64,000 bases of DNA, from assembly GCF_023913735.1 (NCBI RefSeq), contig NZ_JAMXBH010000014.1, positions 62,001 to 126,000 on the forward strand, given 5' to 3'. Below the pieces are notes generated by a model. That model searched no databases. It had not been told where the DNA came from and saw only the letters and a program-made list of their open reading frames with translations. The first letter of the stretch is position 1; each line of letters starts with the position of its first letter. Made by a program: the position numbers and the translations under genes. This document shows, in pieces, positions 14,881 through 23,252 of the stretch. Source of the stretch: Pseudarthrobacter raffinosi. Lineage in GTDB: Bacteria; Actinomycetota; Actinomycetes; Actinomycetales; Micrococcaceae.

Positions 14881-15864
14881 GTGAGCAACCAACTTCCCGC
14901 CAAGGTGTCCGACGTCTTTGACCCCACCCGCTGGCGCACCGTGTCCGGTTTCGACGACTTCCAGGACATGACGTACCACCGGCAGGTAGAGCGGGTCTCG
15001 ACAAGCTCGACCACCGGGACGGGCTCAACAACCGGAACGGAAACCAGGGACCTGCCCACCGTCCGCATCGCCTTCAACCGCCCGGAAGTCCGCAACGCCT
15101 TCCGCCCCGGCACGGTGGACGAGCTCTACCGCGCCATGGACCACGCCCGCATGACCCCGGACGTCGCCACGGTCCTGCTCACCGGCAACGGCCCCTCCCC
15201 CAAGGACGGCGGCCACAGCTTCTGCTCCGGCGGGGACCAGCGCATCCGCGGCCGCGACGGGTACCGCTATGCCGACGGCGAGACCCAGGAAACCATCGAC
15301 CCCGCCCGCGCCGGACGCCTCCACATCCTCGAGGTCCAGCGGCTCATGCGGACCATGCCCAAGGTGGTCATCGCCGTCGTGAACGGCTGGGCTGCCGGCG
15401 GCGGGCACTCCCTGCACGTGGTCTCGGACCTCACGATCGCCTCCCGCCAGCACGGCAAGTTCAAGCAGACGGACGCCACGGTGGGAAGTTTCGACGCCGG
15501 GTACGGCTCGGCGCTGCTGGCCCGCCAGATCGGCCAGAAGTCCGCCCGCGAGATTTTCTTCCTGGCCCGCGAGTACTCCGCGGACGACATGGTCCGCATT
15601 GGCGCCGTGAACGAGGCCGTAGACCACGAGCGCCTCGAAGAGGTGGCCCTGGAATACGCCGCGGACATCGCCCGGCAGTCACCGCAGGCCATCCGGATGC
15701 TGAAATTCGCCTTCAACCTTGCCGACGACGGCCTGGCCGGCCAGCAGGTCTTCGCCGGCGAAGCCACCCGTTTGGCCTACATGACGGACGAGGCGGTGGA
15801 AGGAAAGGAAGCCTTCCTGGAGAAACGCGACCCGGACTGGTCCCGCTTCCCGCACTACTTCTAG
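14881..15864 (+). CDS. menB: 1,4-dihydroxy-2-naphthoyl-CoA synthase
   Basis: The 327-residue crotonase-fold enzyme cyclises o-succinylbenzoyl-CoA in menaquinone synthesis. Hallmarks include NRPEVRNAFRP, LTGNGPSPKDGG, SGGDQRIRGRDGY, the oxyanion-hole segment NGWAAGGGHSLH, and GSFDAGYGSALLAR. The C-terminus is DWSRFPHYF, as in other actinobacterial MenB. Residues about 39-53 are an unusual Ser/Thr/Gly-rich insertion between HRQVE and the first core strand (TVRIAFNRPE), encoded by DNA that resembles a dispersed repeat. This is a loop region near the N-terminus, so activity may be kept. menE and menA follow on the same strand. Confidence 0.95.
   Translation: MSNQLPAKVSDVFDPTRWRTVSGFDDFQDMTYHRQVERVSTSSTTGTGSTTGTETRDLPTVRIAFNRPEVRNAFRPGTVDELYRAMDHARMTPDVATVLLTGNGPSPKDGGHSFCSGGDQRIRGRDGYRYADGETQETIDPARAGRLHILEVQRLMRTMPKVVIAVVNGWAAGGGHSLHVVSDLTIASRQHGKFKQTDATVGSFDAGYGSALLARQIGQKSAREIFFLAREYSADDMVRIGAVNEAVDHERLEEVALEYAADIARQSPQAIRMLKFAFNLADDGLAGQQVFAGEATRLAYMTDEAVEGKEAFLEKRDPDWSRFPHYF
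14994..15035 (+). repeat. Dispersed-repeat-like insert inside menB
   Basis: GTCTCGACAAGCTCGACCAC followed by a diverged second copy (GGGCTCAACAACCGG) is read in frame as Ser/Thr/Gly-rich protein. The related motif GTTTCGACAGGCTCCACCA occurs in the intergenic DNA at 2617-2635. From experience this motif recurs between genes in Arthrobacter-type genomes; that recollection was not checked. Confidence 0.6.
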
Positions 15865-15938
15865 GCACCACGTCTAGGCACAAACTTCCAAGCCGGCCGG
15901 CCTCCAGGCCCCGGCTGACTTCAAAGGCAGGACGGCAC

Positions 15939-17141
15939 ATGAATCTCGGAACCCAGACCATCGGTCCCACGGACATCGACCCGGTGCTCAAAGCCCTGGC
16001 TGCCGCCCTCCACGGTGAGGGACCCGCCGTCGAACTTTCCGTGGGCCCCGACGGCGAACTGGTGGTGGGACACACCGAGACGCCCGGCTGCGATGACGCC
16101 GTGGCGGTGGTCCGCACGTCCGGCTCCACCGGCGCGCCGAAGGCTACCATCCTGACCGTCGAGGCGCTGGCGGCCTCATCCATGGCCACCGCCCTGGCGC
16201 TCAAGGGCGAGGGCCAGTGGCTCCTGGCCCTCCCCGTGCAGTACGTGGCAGGCGTGCAGGTCCTGGTGCGGTCACTGTTCGCCGGCACCCGCCCGTGGGT
16301 GATGGACATGTCCGGCGGTTTCACCCCCGAGGCGTTCACGGCCGGCGCCCTGGAGTTGACCGACAAGTTCCGCTTCACCTCGCTGGTCCCCACACAGCTC
16401 CAACGCCTCCTGGAGGCGCCGTCGCCGGAGACCCTGGCCGTCCTGCGGCGGTTCAACGGCATCCTGCTGGGCGGCGCACCGGCGTCGGCCGGGCTGCTGG
16501 ACGCCGCCCGCGAGGCCGGCGTCAGGGTGGTCGCCACGTACGGGTCCGCCGAAACCTGCGGCGGCTGCGTGTACGACGGCGTGCCGCTGGAAGGCGTCCA
16601 GGTCCGGGTGGCCGACGACGGCCGTATCCTGCTGGGCGGCGACACCGTGGCCGCCGGGTATGTGGATGCGCCCGAAGCGACGGACACGTTTTTCGAGGAG
16701 GACGGCGTCCGCTGGTACCGCACCAATGACCTCGGCACGCTGGACGCGGACGGCCGGCTCACCGTGCTGGGCCGCGCCGACGACGTCATCATCACCGGCG
16801 GCGTCAAGGTCTCCGCCGCGCATGTGCAGGAAGAGCTGGAAAAGTCCGACGGCGTTGCGGCGGCTTTTGTGGCCGGCGTCCCGTCAACGGAATGGGGCCA
16901 GGCCGTGGCCGCCTTTGTTGCGCTCGACGCCGCTGCCTCCGGCGCCACCGCGGACTCAGGTGTCGCGGGCTCCCCAGCAGGGGATCACACCGTCGTACTT
17001 AAGGAGGAATGGCACAGGCGGCTGGGCCTCCTGGCGCCGAAAACCGTCCTGGCTGCCCCGGAACTGCTGATGCTTCCCAACGGCAAGCCGGACCGCCTGG
17101 CGATGATCGAACGGCTCAACGCGCTGCATCAGGGAAAGTAG
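15939..17141 (+). CDS. menE: o-succinylbenzoate-CoA ligase
   Basis: The 400-residue adenylate-forming enzyme activates o-succinylbenzoate with ATP and CoA. It has the phosphate loop RTSGSTGAPKA near residue 62, the A5 motif TYGSAETCGG near 200, the A7/A8 region WYRTNDLG and LGRADDVIITGGVKVS, and the catalytic lysine in LPNGKPDR near the C-terminus. It is shorter than Bacillus MenE, as usual in actinobacteria. Ribosome site AGGCAGGA precedes the ATG. It lies 74 bases after menB, the preceding step's partner in the same pathway. Confidence 0.95.
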   Translation: MNLGTQTIGPTDIDPVLKALAAALHGEGPAVELSVGPDGELVVGHTETPGCDDAVAVVRTSGSTGAPKATILTVEALAASSMATALALKGEGQWLLALPVQYVAGVQVLVRSLFAGTRPWVMDMSGGFTPEAFTAGALELTDKFRFTSLVPTQLQRLLEAPSPETLAVLRRFNGILLGGAPASAGLLDAAREAGVRVVATYGSAETCGGCVYDGVPLEGVQVRVADDGRILLGGDTVAAGYVDAPEATDTFFEEDGVRWYRTNDLGTLDADGRLTVLGRADDVIITGGVKVSAAHVQEELEKSDGVAAAFVAGVPSTEWGQAVAAFVALDAAASGATADSGVAGSPAGDHTVVLKEEWHRRLGLLAPKTVLAAPELLMLPNGKPDRLAMIERLNALHQGK

Positions 17142-17220
17142 AGTAGAGCTGCACCGGCGGCCCGTTCGCGGCCGCCACCACCGTTTCACCGTTCTCCCGA
17201 CCCAACACGAGGTACTGACC

Positions 17221-18102
17221 GTGGCCACAGCCGCACAATGGATCCAAGGCGCCCGCCTCCGCACTTTGCCGGCCGCCATCGCCCCGGTACTGATCGGCAC
17301 CGCCGCGGCCTACGAGCTGGATTCGTTCCGCCCCGTTAATGCCGTGCTGGCCGCCCTGGTGGCGCTGCTGCTGCAGATCGGCGTGAACTACGCCAACGAT
17401 TATTCCGACGGCGTCCGCGGCACCGACGAGGACCGCGTGGGACCCCTGCGGCTGGTGGGTTCCGGCGCCGCCCAGCCGGAACACGTCAAATATGCAGCGT
17501 TCGGCGCCTTCGCGGTGGCCATGCTGTTCGGCCTGGCGCTGGTGTTGATCACCCAGAGCTGGTGGCTGATCCTGGTGGGAGTCGGCTGCGTCATGGCCGC
17601 CTGGGGCTACACCGGCGGCAAGAACCCCTACGGCTACATGGGCCTGGGCGACGTCTTTGTGTTTGTCTTCTTCGGCCTGGTGGCAACACTCGGCACCACC
17701 TACACCCAGGCCGGCCAGGTCAACCTGCCGGCCGTTATCGGCGCGATCGGTACCGGTCTCATTGCCTGCGCCCTGCTGATGGCCAACAACGTCCGCGACA
17801 TCCCCACCGACATCCAGGCCGGCAAAAAAACCCTGGCCGTGCGCCTGGGCGACAAGCACGCCCGCGAAAGCTACGTGCTGATGCTCGCCGTGGCCGTCCT
17901 GCTGGTGGTCATCCTGGCTCCCGGGCGGCCGTGGATGCTGATCGTGCTGCTGCTGATCCCGGCCTGCCTGATGCCCGCCTGGCTGATGATCAACGGCCGC
18001 AAGCGCAAAAGCCTCATTCCCGTGCTGCAGCAGACCGGCCTGATCAACCTCGGCTACAGCCTGCTGTTCTCACTGGGACTGGTGCTCAGCCACGGATTCT
18101 AG
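17221..18102 (+). CDS. menA: 1,4-dihydroxy-2-naphthoate polyprenyltransferase
   Basis: The 293-residue UbiA-type membrane prenyltransferase has about 8-9 membrane segments. The first Asp-rich motif is NYANDYSDGVRGTDEDR (about 57-73) and the second is NNVRDIPTDIQAGKKTLAV (about 182). It attaches the isoprenoid tail to the naphthoate ring, making demethylmenaquinone. The GTG start is preceded by ACGAGG. It follows menE by 79 bases, completing a menB-menE-menA run. Confidence 0.95.
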   Translation: MATAAQWIQGARLRTLPAAIAPVLIGTAAAYELDSFRPVNAVLAALVALLLQIGVNYANDYSDGVRGTDEDRVGPLRLVGSGAAQPEHVKYAAFGAFAVAMLFGLALVLITQSWWLILVGVGCVMAAWGYTGGKNPYGYMGLGDVFVFVFFGLVATLGTTYTQAGQVNLPAVIGAIGTGLIACALLMANNVRDIPTDIQAGKKTLAVRLGDKHARESYVLMLAVAVLLVVILAPGRPWMLIVLLLIPACLMPAWLMINGRKRKSLIPVLQQTGLINLGYSLLFSLGLVLSHGF

Positions 18103-18134
18103 GCCGAATCCGGGCGGGGTCAAGGACTCGGGCT

Positions 18135-18476
18135 CTAGGACTCGGGTGCCTTCGGGGCCGGTGTTCCGGTTTCGGGGGCCTTCGGGCCGCTGTTCCGGAT
18201 GGTGACATCCGGGTTGGCGTCCAAGAGGCTGTCCTCGGCTTCGGCGTCGGCCACCTCGCTTTCACTGCGCAGCGGCTTGGCGTTGCCGGAGAGCCGTCCG
18301 TGAATGGCGGCAGCGGCGGCGTCGCGCTGTTTCTGGAAGAAAAGGTAGCTGACCGCAAACGCGATCAGCGCTGCGCAGATGACTGACAGCACCGCCCCCA
18401 GCTTCAGGAACATAAAGAGCACAAAGAGCGGCGCAAACAGCGCCAGCCGGATCAGGGAGTATTTCAGAAAAGCCAC
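18135..18476 (-). CDS. DUF4229 membrane protein
   Basis: The 113-residue protein has two N-terminal membrane segments (YSLIRLALFAPLFVLFMF and AVLSVICAALIAFAVSYLFF), then FQKQRDAAAAAIHGRL and a charged, Pro-rich tail. The pattern fits DUF4229, a small actinobacterial family commonly next to menA. It is convergent with menA. The GTG start lies 6 bases after a TAAACT -10. The function is unknown. Confidence 0.82.
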   Translation of the reverse strand: MAFLKYSLIRLALFAPLFVLFMFLKLGAVLSVICAALIAFAVSYLFFQKQRDAAAAAIHGRLSGNAKPLRSESEVADAEAEDSLLDANPDVTIRNSGPKAPETGTPAPKAPES

Positions 18477-18482
18477 GGTTCA

Positions 18483-18488
18483 AGTTTA
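18483..18488 (-). promoter_or_regulatory. -10 box, leaderless DUF4229 transcript
   Basis: TAAACT on the minus strand ends 6 bases before the GTG at 18476, without a ribosome-binding site. Confidence 0.5.
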
Positions 18489-18523
18489 GCCGCTCTGCCT
18501 GAACGCCCCCGGCCCGCGGACGA

Positions 18524-18529
18524 TAGACT
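18524..18529 (+). promoter_or_regulatory. -10 box, leaderless PLDN-protein transcript
   Basis: TAGACT ends 7 bases before the ATG at 18537. Together with the DUF4229 box it forms a compact divergent promoter region of about 60 bases. Confidence 0.55.
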
Positions 18530-18536
18530 TAATGCC

Positions 18537-18998
18537 ATGCTCTTCCGTGTGGTTCTCGCCGTCGCCATTCTCGTCATCTTTGTGTATGGCCTGGTGGACG
18601 TGATCCGCACTGATGGCCGCCTCACCCGCGGGATCTCCAAGCCGGCCTGGATCGTGGTGATGATTGTCCTTCCGGTGCTCGGCGCCATCCTGTGGCTGCT
18701 GATCGGCCGTCCGCGTGACTCAGCCCCGGTCCGCCAACCGCGCAGCCACCCCACCGCGCCGGATGATGATCCCGATTTCCTCCGCAACCTGGAAATGCGC
18801 CGCCGCAACCAGGCCGACGCTGCCCGCCTCAAGAAGCTCAAGGATGACCTTGAGGCGAACGCCAAGGCGGACGGCGGTCCCGCTCGCACCGGACAGGACA
18901 ACGCCGGTACGCGGGGCAAGGATGGGATCGGCCACGACGAAGCCGGCGGTGCCAGCACGGGAGACGCGGACACCCACGATACCGGCGACGTAAAGTAG
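18537..18998 (+). CDS. PLD nuclease N-terminal-type membrane protein
   Basis: The 153-residue protein has two membrane segments at residues about 2-22 and 38-58 with the short loop VDVIRTDGRLTRGISKPAW between them. The second ends GAILWLLIGRPR, the pattern of the PLDc_N domain. A cytoplasmic coiled, charged region (LRNLEMRRRNQADAARLKKL) and an acidic, disordered tail follow. The catalytic HKD motifs of phospholipase D are absent. The following gene starts 7 bases after its stop. Confidence 0.8.
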   Translation: MLFRVVLAVAILVIFVYGLVDVIRTDGRLTRGISKPAWIVVMIVLPVLGAILWLLIGRPRDSAPVRQPRSHPTAPDDDPDFLRNLEMRRRNQADAARLKKLKDDLEANAKADGGPARTGQDNAGTRGKDGIGHDEAGGASTGDADTHDTGDVK

Positions 18999-19005
18999 GC
19001 AAAAC

Positions 19006-19632
19006 GTGGCCCAGCACCCCGACGGAGAATCCCAACAGCCAGTTGCACCCGCCGGGGCTGCCACGCCCCCTCTGCCGCCGCCGCGGCCCGGGCTGTCCTA
19101 CGCCGCGCCGGCGCCCATCGTTGTCATTCCGCCGACACCGCGGAGCGTCCGCCTAGCGCGGACCTTCTGGCTGTTCAGCTTCGTGGCAGGCCTGGCCGTG
19201 CTCATCGGTTCCTTCCTCACCCTCGACTCACACCTGGAGCGGCTCCGCACCGTGGTGGACCAGATGTCCCCCGGCGGCGGACCTGACGCTGTAACCACAT
19301 CCGCGGCCATTGTTTTCTGGGGTAGCCTGGGCGCCCTGCTGCTGGTGATCCTGCTCGAAGCGGCGGCGCTGGCAATTTTCTCAGCGCGCCGCGGCTGGTC
19401 CCGCTGGCTCATGATCCCGCTGCTGGCCGGGCAGGTAATGGTCATGGTGGTGGCCGCAGCTTTCCTCGTCCCCGAGGGCGACGCCGGCAGCTATGTTGTC
19501 CTGCTCTGGGGAGCCCAGTTGCTCCTTGCGTTCCTCGGCCTTGTGGCGGTTTTTGCGCCGTCGGCGGGCAGGTGGCTCAAGTCAGCGCGGATCCAGTCGG
19601 CGCAGGTCAGGCCGGCGCGGACGCGGCAATAA
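19006..19632 (+). CDS. Membrane protein with four hydrophobic segments, function unknown
   Basis: This 208-residue protein starts at GTG. It has a 45-residue Pro/Ala-rich cytoplasmic N-terminus, then four membrane segments (FWLFSFVAGLAVLIGSF, IVFWGSLGALLLVILLEA, LMIPLLAGQVMVMVVAAAF, VVLLWGAQLLLAFLGLVAVF) and a basic tail. No known motif was recognised. It is probably co-transcribed with the upstream PLDN-type gene and converges on the dynamin-like cassette, ending 9 bases from it. Confidence 0.7.
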   Translation: MAQHPDGESQQPVAPAGAATPPLPPPRPGLSYAAPAPIVVIPPTPRSVRLARTFWLFSFVAGLAVLIGSFLTLDSHLERLRTVVDQMSPGGGPDAVTTSAAIVFWGSLGALLLVILLEAAALAIFSARRGWSRWLMIPLLAGQVMVMVVAAAFLVPEGDAGSYVVLLWGAQLLLAFLGLVAVFAPSAGRWLKSARIQSAQVRPARTRQ

Positions 19633-19641
19633 GGGCTGACC

Positions 19642-21135
19642 TCAGGCGGACTGCGGGTGCAGCTGCAGGGCGGAGCATTCAGCCACGACGCCCTCACAGC
19701 TGCGCATCACCACGCGGCAGGCCTCCACGGCTGAGCGCTCCGTCAGCGGGTTTTCCGATACCGTCCGCCACCGGTTCAGGCAGCGGCGGGCTTCGGCCAG
19801 GACTTCGTCCGGTCCGGCATCCGGAGCCAGCCCCAGCCTCAGGGCGGACGCCGCTCCCCAGCCGCCGACCAGCCTTTCGGCTTCCGCCGCCAACTCATCG
19901 CTGAGGGATACACCGGTGGTACGGATCGTGGCGAGCAAGCGGAGCTCACGGAACTCATGGGCGTTGGCCTGAAGGCGTTCCAAGGCTGCGGCCAGGCGGC
20001 CGGCCCCCTCCCTGGGCGCGCTGCGCAGCAAGCTTTCCACTCCCACCAAGGCAGTACGGGCTTTGAGGGCATCCCCGCGGGCCTGGAACTGCCGGGCCAC
20101 AAGGTGCAGCAACGGGTCCAGCCCGCTGCGCCGGGCCAGTTCATGCGCCAGTGGCGTGGGTTCAGTGAAGCCACTCCGAATCAGCACTACGCCCAGCCGT
20201 ATCCCAAACAGCCCGAACCGCTCAAGGAGGGAGGCGCGGGCTTCGGCGCCCAGGCTTTGCGGGACAGAGGCCCTGATGAACCTGTCCGCCGAGAGCAGCA
20301 TCCGTTCCCGGGCCGACCGCTCCATGCCGGCCAGGACCTGCATGGACTCGAAGTCCGACTGGCGCATGCTGCGTGCGCTTTGCGCCAGCAGCCCGGCCAC
20401 CGGGACCACCCCCAACGCCAGCTTCCGCAGGCTGTGGTCCCGGCGGTACCGGTCAGCGATGTCACCCGCGGAGAGCAGCGAATCAATGCGGCCCGCACCG
20501 ATCTCGTCGGCACGGGACAGCACGGCAAGGGCGTTCACGGTTCCCGACCTACCCGTCTCGGTATCCCTGAAGGATTCGAGGAACCGCAGGTCCGAGGCGT
20601 GCATGTGGCGCATGAGGTAAATGATGGCATCAGCCTCGGAGGGCGCGTCCACGGGGATGAGGAAATCGGTGGACCGGGCAGAGACGTCTTCGGACAACGA
20701 GGCAATTCCCGGGGTGTCTATCAGGGTGAGCTCGCGCAGGGCCGGCGAGGGCCACTCCACCACCAGCCGTTCCATGTCCTCGGCGCGGGCGTTGCCCAGG
20801 ACAAACACCAGGCGGCCGTCCACGCGCTTCAGCGGCAGGATATGCGGTTCACCGGCAATTGGGTAGGCCGTGATCCGCGGCGTGTGCCCGTAACGGTACC
20901 AGGTCACAATCCTTGTGCATTCCCCGGTGTCGGTCGGGGCGATCTCCTCCCCGATGATGGCGTTCAGCAGCGTGGATTTTCCCGCCTTGACCATGCCTGC
21001 CACAGCGATCCTGAGGGGTTCGGACAGCCGCCTGGCATAAGTCTCCAATGCCGCAGCCGCAGCGGGGTCGTCCGCATACACGAGCAGGGCGTCCTGGATC
21101 AGGTCCGCCACTCCCGCGCTGATGGACTCCTTCAT
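19642..21135 (-). CDS. Dynamin-like GTPase (IniC-like)
   Basis: The 497-residue protein has an N-terminal large-GTPase domain: G1 AGMVKAGKSTLLNAI (about 47), G2 Thr region in DTGECTRIV, G3 DTPGIAS and G4 SRADEIG. The rest is helical, with coiled arms (LERLQANAHEFRELRLLATI) typical of bacterial dynamin-like proteins that remodel membranes. Its ATG overlaps the stop of the larger GTPase by 4 bases, giving an adjacent GTPase pair as in mycobacterial iniA-iniC. It is the last gene of the cassette. No membrane segment is evident, so it may act with its partner. Confidence 0.85.
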   Translation of the reverse strand: MKESISAGVADLIQDALLVYADDPAAAAALETYARRLSEPLRIAVAGMVKAGKSTLLNAIIGEEIAPTDTGECTRIVTWYRYGHTPRITAYPIAGEPHILPLKRVDGRLVFVLGNARAEDMERLVVEWPSPALRELTLIDTPGIASLSEDVSARSTDFLIPVDAPSEADAIIYLMRHMHASDLRFLESFRDTETGRSGTVNALAVLSRADEIGAGRIDSLLSAGDIADRYRRDHSLRKLALGVVPVAGLLAQSARSMRQSDFESMQVLAGMERSARERMLLSADRFIRASVPQSLGAEARASLLERFGLFGIRLGVVLIRSGFTEPTPLAHELARRSGLDPLLHLVARQFQARGDALKARTALVGVESLLRSAPREGAGRLAAALERLQANAHEFRELRLLATIRTTGVSLSDELAAEAERLVGGWGAASALRLGLAPDAGPDEVLAEARRCLNRWRTVSENPLTERSAVEACRVVMRSCEGVVAECSALQLHPQSA

Positions 21136-23141
21136 CTGCCCGCCGCACCCACCGGCGCCGTGCCCACCGGCTGGCCGCCCGCCGTCGGACTTCCCGGCGC
21201 CGGGTTTCCCGACGCCGTGCCGCGCCCGGCCGGAGACTGCTCCGCCGGAGACTGCGCGGCCTGCGGCCCCGGGGATTGGGCCACTTCGGCGGCCACCAGG
21301 CCGGCGGCATGGTGCAGGGCGTCCACCTTCTTGAGCTCGGCCTTGATCTCGCGGATGCGGATGTCCTTTTCCAGCGTGTAGGTGGTGGCTGCCTTCTGGG
21401 CCGCCGCCACCGAATCCGCCAGGGAGCGATGGTGTTCGTCCGCGATTTCCGTGAAGTGGTCCCGGGTGGAGCGCTGCACCAGCCGGAGCCGGTCCTTGAG
21501 CTGCTTGCCCACCTGGAACGTGACATCGTCCAGCTGCCGGCGGACCAGCGCCTTGGCTTCGGCCTGCCGGCGCTTCAGCCGTGCTTCCTTGTCCTCGCGG
21601 TACGCCTTGCGGCCCAGCAGCAGGCCCGCGCCCACTGACAGGGGATTGATCAGGGCCATGCCGAAAATCCCGGTCAGGAGCCCGAACATCAGCACGCCGC
21701 CGTAGGACCCGCGCATGCCGATCAGGACCTTCTGCAGGGGGTTGATGTGCCCGTCGTCGAGCCTTGGCATGTTGTCCACCGGGTCCAACGCGTCGTCGGT
21801 GTCCGAGATGTGAAGCACCGGCAGGGCCACTTCGTCCTCTGAAAAATGCTCCGCCACCTGTGCGGCCAGCCACTGCGCGCGTTCGCTGGTCCACACAAAC
21901 GTGTCCGAGATCGCGGCGGCGGCGCACTCCTCGAGCCACGCGGAAAACTGGGTCCAGGTGGGGCCGGGATCGCCCTGGTCAATAGCGGCCTCGGCTTCGC
22001 GCTGGATGCGCCGCAGGCGGTCCCGGAGGTCGTACTCCATGTCCGCGATCAGGTCGCCGATGCCGTCGTTGAGCGTAATCTGCCACCGGGCGGAACGTTT
22101 GCGCAGCTCATCGGCCTGAGACTTCGCCTCCTCCAGCCCTGCAATCATCCGCGGCGTCCCGTCAGGATCCTCAAGCGCTCCCAGCTCGGACCGCAAGGAC
22201 AGGCGCAGGTTCTCAGTCACGGAGAGCAGGTCCTGGCTGACGGAGCGCCGTTGCAGCCGCTCCGCCTTGCCCACAATTTCATTCCGGAGGTGGCCGATCA
22301 GCACGGGGAAACCCGACTCGGCGTTGAGTTCGCTGTCCTGAAGGCGTGCAGCCTCCAGCCGGAGATCCGAGGAAACCGCGAACAGCGGGATGTCCGGCGC
22401 CACCTGCGCGAGCTGGGCACGGTCCATGGCCTCCACACGCCGCCAGTCCGGATACAGGTCCGTTTTGGACAGGATGCCTGCAACGCTCGGGGTGATCCGC
22501 ATGGCCTGGCGCAGGAACCGCATTTCGGGCTCGGTGTATTCCTGCGAGGCGTCTGAAACCAGCAGCATGGCGTCCGCTGTGGGCAAGGCTGTGAGGGTGG
22601 TCAATGTGTGCGAGGAGCCCAGTCCCCCCACACCCGGGGAATCGATGACCGTCAGCCCGCCGGCCAGGACCTTGCGGGGCAGGAAAACTTCGGCCGCTAC
22701 CAGCTTCTTGACGTTTCCGGGGTTGCCCCGCTCGGAAACGTAAGCCGCCAGGTCCGCTATGTTGATGGGCTGCCGCTCCAGTGCGGCGTCGTCGCCGGGC
22801 TCTGTGCCGGCTTTGGGCAGCAGGATGGCAGCGGACGCGGGTTCCCCGTGGCGGACCACGGTGGGCACCGAGGTGGCGATGTCGTCGTCGACAGGGCACA
22901 CCGGGGCGTTCACCAGGGCGTTGATAAGTTTGCTTTTTCCTTGCTTGAATTCCCCCACCATGATCACGCGGATACTCGGATCCTTCAGCCGGCGCAGGGT
23001 CTGGTCCAGGCGTTTCCGCAGGTCCGCGCGGTCCCCTATCCCCACCAGCTCGATGCCCTGCTCCACCAGCAACGCCAGCTGGCCGGCGTTCATCGGCACC
23101 GGCGCACGTCCAGGACCTCCCGGTCGTTGCGATTCAGCCAT
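21132..23141 (-). CDS. Dynamin-like GTPase with membrane segment (IniA-like)
   Basis: The 669-residue protein has G1 VGEFKQGKSKLINALVN (about 62), G2 Thr in DDDIATSVPT, G3 IDSPGVGG (about 165) and G4 SKTDLYP. After a long helical stalk comes a paired hydrophobic stretch near residues 475-510 (VLMFGLLTGIFGMALI, LSVGAGLLLG), like the paddle or membrane anchor of bacterial dynamins. A further coiled coil and a Pro/Gly/Ala-rich tail follow. Order and sizes match IniA followed by IniC. The ribosome site AAAGGACAG precedes the ATG. It lies 111 bases after the IniB-like gene. Confidence 0.88.
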   Translation of the reverse strand: MAESQRPGGPGRAPVPMNAGQLALLVEQGIELVGIGDRADLRKRLDQTLRRLKDPSIRVIMVGEFKQGKSKLINALVNAPVCPVDDDIATSVPTVVRHGEPASAAILLPKAGTEPGDDAALERQPINIADLAAYVSERGNPGNVKKLVAAEVFLPRKVLAGGLTVIDSPGVGGLGSSHTLTTLTALPTADAMLLVSDASQEYTEPEMRFLRQAMRITPSVAGILSKTDLYPDWRRVEAMDRAQLAQVAPDIPLFAVSSDLRLEAARLQDSELNAESGFPVLIGHLRNEIVGKAERLQRRSVSQDLLSVTENLRLSLRSELGALEDPDGTPRMIAGLEEAKSQADELRKRSARWQITLNDGIGDLIADMEYDLRDRLRRIQREAEAAIDQGDPGPTWTQFSAWLEECAAAAISDTFVWTSERAQWLAAQVAEHFSEDEVALPVLHISDTDDALDPVDNMPRLDDGHINPLQKVLIGMRGSYGGVLMFGLLTGIFGMALINPLSVGAGLLLGRKAYREDKEARLKRRQAEAKALVRRQLDDVTFQVGKQLKDRLRLVQRSTRDHFTEIADEHHRSLADSVAAAQKAATTYTLEKDIRIREIKAELKKVDALHHAAGLVAAEVAQSPGPQAAQSPAEQSPAGRGTASGNPAPGSPTAGGQPVGTAPVGAAGR

Positions 23142-23252
23142 GATCTGTCCTTTGCAGCAGGAGTGCGGGTGGGGCGGGGGATAATCCGCGAAGAGCCCGG
23201 CAGGAGGTCGATGGCCTCCTGCCGGGCGCTCCCGGTACTCGGAATTTGATGA

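Noticed and set aside
19642..21939. 765-codon reading of the IniC-like gene extended upstream
   Set aside because: The first ~268 codons are an out-of-frame reading of the IniA-like gene; the ATG at 21135 overlapping the previous stop is the real start.
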